This document shows positions 41,051-42,625 of a DNA stretch of 42,625 bases, one piece after another; within the stretch, counting starts at the first letter, position 1, and every line of letters begins with the position of its first letter. Origin of the DNA: an uncultured Eubacterium sp. (lineage in GTDB: Bacteria; Bacillota; Clostridia; Lachnospirales; Lachnospiraceae); contig CANRTU010000040.1 of NCBI GenBank assembly GCA_947642745.1, positions 1 to 42,625 on the forward strand, written 5' to 3'. A model generated the notes under the pieces. It saw only the letters and a list, made by a program, of their open reading frames with translations. It was not told the origin of the DNA and searched no databases. A program made the translations under genes and the position numbers.

Positions 41051-41221
41051 GATATGCTCTCCTTTCTGTATTTCATCCGCATTTACCATACCACAGCATC
41101 CGGTTGCCTTCCATATCGTCCGCCGTACAATCCCGCAGCCAGCGGCAGAAATGCGCTACCATCTCATGGAATCTTTCCTTTCATCCGTGGGAGCACGCTT
41201 ACATCTGATGCCCCATATATC

Positions 41222-42562
41222 TTATGCCAGCTTCTTTTGAAACCTCACATAACAGATCATAAAAAACAAAATCCCATACACAGACGCCAGCGGCACCGCC
41301 AGACCAATCGTAACAAGACTGGCCCCTGGCTGGATACTGAACAGATAGGAGAGCGGTACCCGCACCAGAAAGGATGCGGTAATCCCCTGTATCATCACCG
41401 GCATCGTTTTCCCATGTCCATTAAAATATCCAATAAAACTAAAAACAATACAGGTCAGCACAGCTTCCGGACTAAATCCCTTCAGATATTCCGCAGATCT
41501 GGCAATATAAGCCGGATCAGGGGTGAAGAGCGCCGAAGGCACATCTCCCCGGAAAAAACTCACGGCAAAAATAAAAACCCCGATGCCCGCACCAGCTGCC
41601 ATTCCCGCAAACATGGCCTTTTTTGCCCGGTCTTCTTTTCCTGCTCCCACATTCTGGGCCACAAAGGCTGACATTGACTGCATTAGCGCCGAAGGAATCA
41701 GCATTACAAAAGAAGTAACCTTTTGTGCGATTCCGTAACCTGAAGAAGCGTCCAGGCCAATGCCATTTACAATAGCGCACAATATCAGAAAAGAAATATT
41801 TACCAGAAGATCCTGCAGCGCAATGGGAAATCCCAGAGCCAGAAATTCCCTGATCTGCGGATGAAAACCGATGTCCTGCCTCGTGACAGTAAATGGCAGG
41901 GACTGTTTTCTGATAATCACAAGCGAAAGTATTACGCTGACAAACTGCGCCAGAATCGTCGCAAGGGCGGCGCCCGCCACATTCATCTGCAATCCTGCGA
42001 CAAACAGCAGATCCCCGGCAATATTTATCACACAGGCAATGGCCACAAAAATCAGCGGCAGTCTGGAATTTCCCAGTCCCCGGAAAATACCGCTGATTAC
42101 ATTATAAGCCACTACAAATATAAGCCCCACGCCACAGATACGCACATATGTAACAGTCAGGTCATACGCCTCTTCTGGCGCTTTCAGCCAGCCGGCAAAT
42201 ACAGGCGCAAAGGCCAGCAGCAGCGCCATTAGAAAAACCGTCAGCAGTATAAAAAAAGCAACGGCGCCGCCAATGACTTTTCCAATGCGCTCTGGTTTCT
42301 GTTCTCCCAGATAGCGGCTGATCAGCACGGTAACACCCATTGTCAGGCCGGAAATGACAAACGTAACAAGATTAATAATATTGCTGCCAGTAGATACCGC
42401 TGAAATTCCGGCGCTGGTGCCATACTGACCGACCACCAGCAGATCCACCGCTCCATACATAGCCTGTAAAATCAATGCTCCCAGAATGGGAATCATAAAT
42501 TTCAGTAATTTTCCAACGATATTTCCCTGTGTAAAATCGTCAGATATTCTCTTTTCTTCCAT
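41222..42562 (-). CDS. MATE family efflux transporter (second)
   Basis: A 446-residue, 12-segment membrane protein of the MATE family. It has the N-terminal PILGALILQAMYGAVDLLVVG segment with QYGTSAGISAVSTGSN, the AFVAQNVGAGKEDRAKK mirror motif in the second half, and GFPIALQDLLVNISF opening the C-lobe. It resembles the DinF/NorM-like subgroup and is distinct from the MATE at 11027. The substrate is unknown. GGAGGATAAAATAT precedes the ATG. Its promoter would lie near or beyond the right edge of the window. Confidence 0.92.
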   Translation of the reverse strand: MEEKRISDDFTQGNIVGKLLKFMIPILGALILQAMYGAVDLLVVGQYGTSAGISAVSTGSNIINLVTFVISGLTMGVTVLISRYLGEQKPERIGKVIGGAVAFFILLTVFLMALLLAFAPVFAGWLKAPEEAYDLTVTYVRICGVGLIFVVAYNVISGIFRGLGNSRLPLIFVAIACVINIAGDLLFVAGLQMNVAGAALATILAQFVSVILSLVIIRKQSLPFTVTRQDIGFHPQIREFLALGFPIALQDLLVNISFLILCAIVNGIGLDASSGYGIAQKVTSFVMLIPSALMQSMSAFVAQNVGAGKEDRAKKAMFAGMAAGAGIGVFIFAVSFFRGDVPSALFTPDPAYIARSAEYLKGFSPEAVLTCIVFSFIGYFNGHGKTMPVMIQGITASFLVRVPLSYLFSIQPGASLVTIGLAVPLASVYGILFFMICYVRFQKKLA

Positions 42563-42625
42563 ATATTTTATCCTCCTCGTATAATAAGTTTGTAAGCAAG
42601 AAAAACAGCTTACAGGCTTATTCTT

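Overview
The window looks like chromosome from a gut Firmicute of the class Clostridia, most likely Lachnospiraceae (Blautia-like). The signs are strong AGGAGG-type ribosome sites, moderate GC, tRNA genes without an encoded CCA, and families typical of that group: GHKL/LytTR two-component pairs, BlaI/BlaR1, DUF3781, DUF3795, MATE pumps and large serine recombinases. The assignment is inference from gene content.

Layout. 0.3-4.3 kb: a GNAT acetyltransferase, an unassigned 511-residue protein and a HAD phosphatase on the plus strand, then a WYL regulator on the minus strand. 4.5-6.7 kb: a class B penicillin-binding protein. 7.3-11 kb: a sulfur-redox enzyme fusing CoA-disulfide reductase, rhodanese, sirohaem reductase and 2x[4Fe-4S] parts, with a divergent LysR regulator. 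11-12.4 kb: a MATE pump. 12.6-12.9 kb: a relic of a mobile-element protein. 13.2-17.9 kb: an operon of sigma factor, membrane protein, ABC ATPase and two permeases, in which three of the five genes are frameshifted at poly-A tracts. 17.95-18.26 kb: five copies of a 63-bp tandem repeat. 18.4-21.4 kb: a zinc-ribbon protein, then a BlaI/BlaR1 pair with a readable promoter and operators.

21.7-28.6 kb is an accessory island bounded by two inverted copies of a 71-bp repeat. It holds a decayed serine recombinase with a small companion ORF and a further mobile-element fragment, then an orphan Agr-like response regulator and GHKL kinase, a secreted protein with a polymorphic-toxin-like C-terminus, and a small membrane protein frameshifted at a T-run that could be its immunity partner. 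A 21-bp-spaced direct repeat in the promoter of the secreted gene is a good candidate LytTR site. This is the best candidate here for an undescribed system.

28.6-42.6 kb: an ECF sigma and membrane anti-sigma-like pair, DUF3795-DUF3781, tRNA-Leu, a diaminopimelate-decarboxylase-family enzyme, tRNA-Thr, a DUF2971 protein, an operon of RmlD-like reductase, DAACS symporter and solute-binding lipoprotein, a Cof-type HAD phosphatase, an XRE membrane regulator and a second MATE pump. Intergenic DNA carries a dispersed composite hairpin repeat. Two genes, perhaps three, have their 3' ends echoed about 70-72 bp downstream. The homopolymer frameshifts may be biological or sequence errors; this cannot be settled from the sequence alone.
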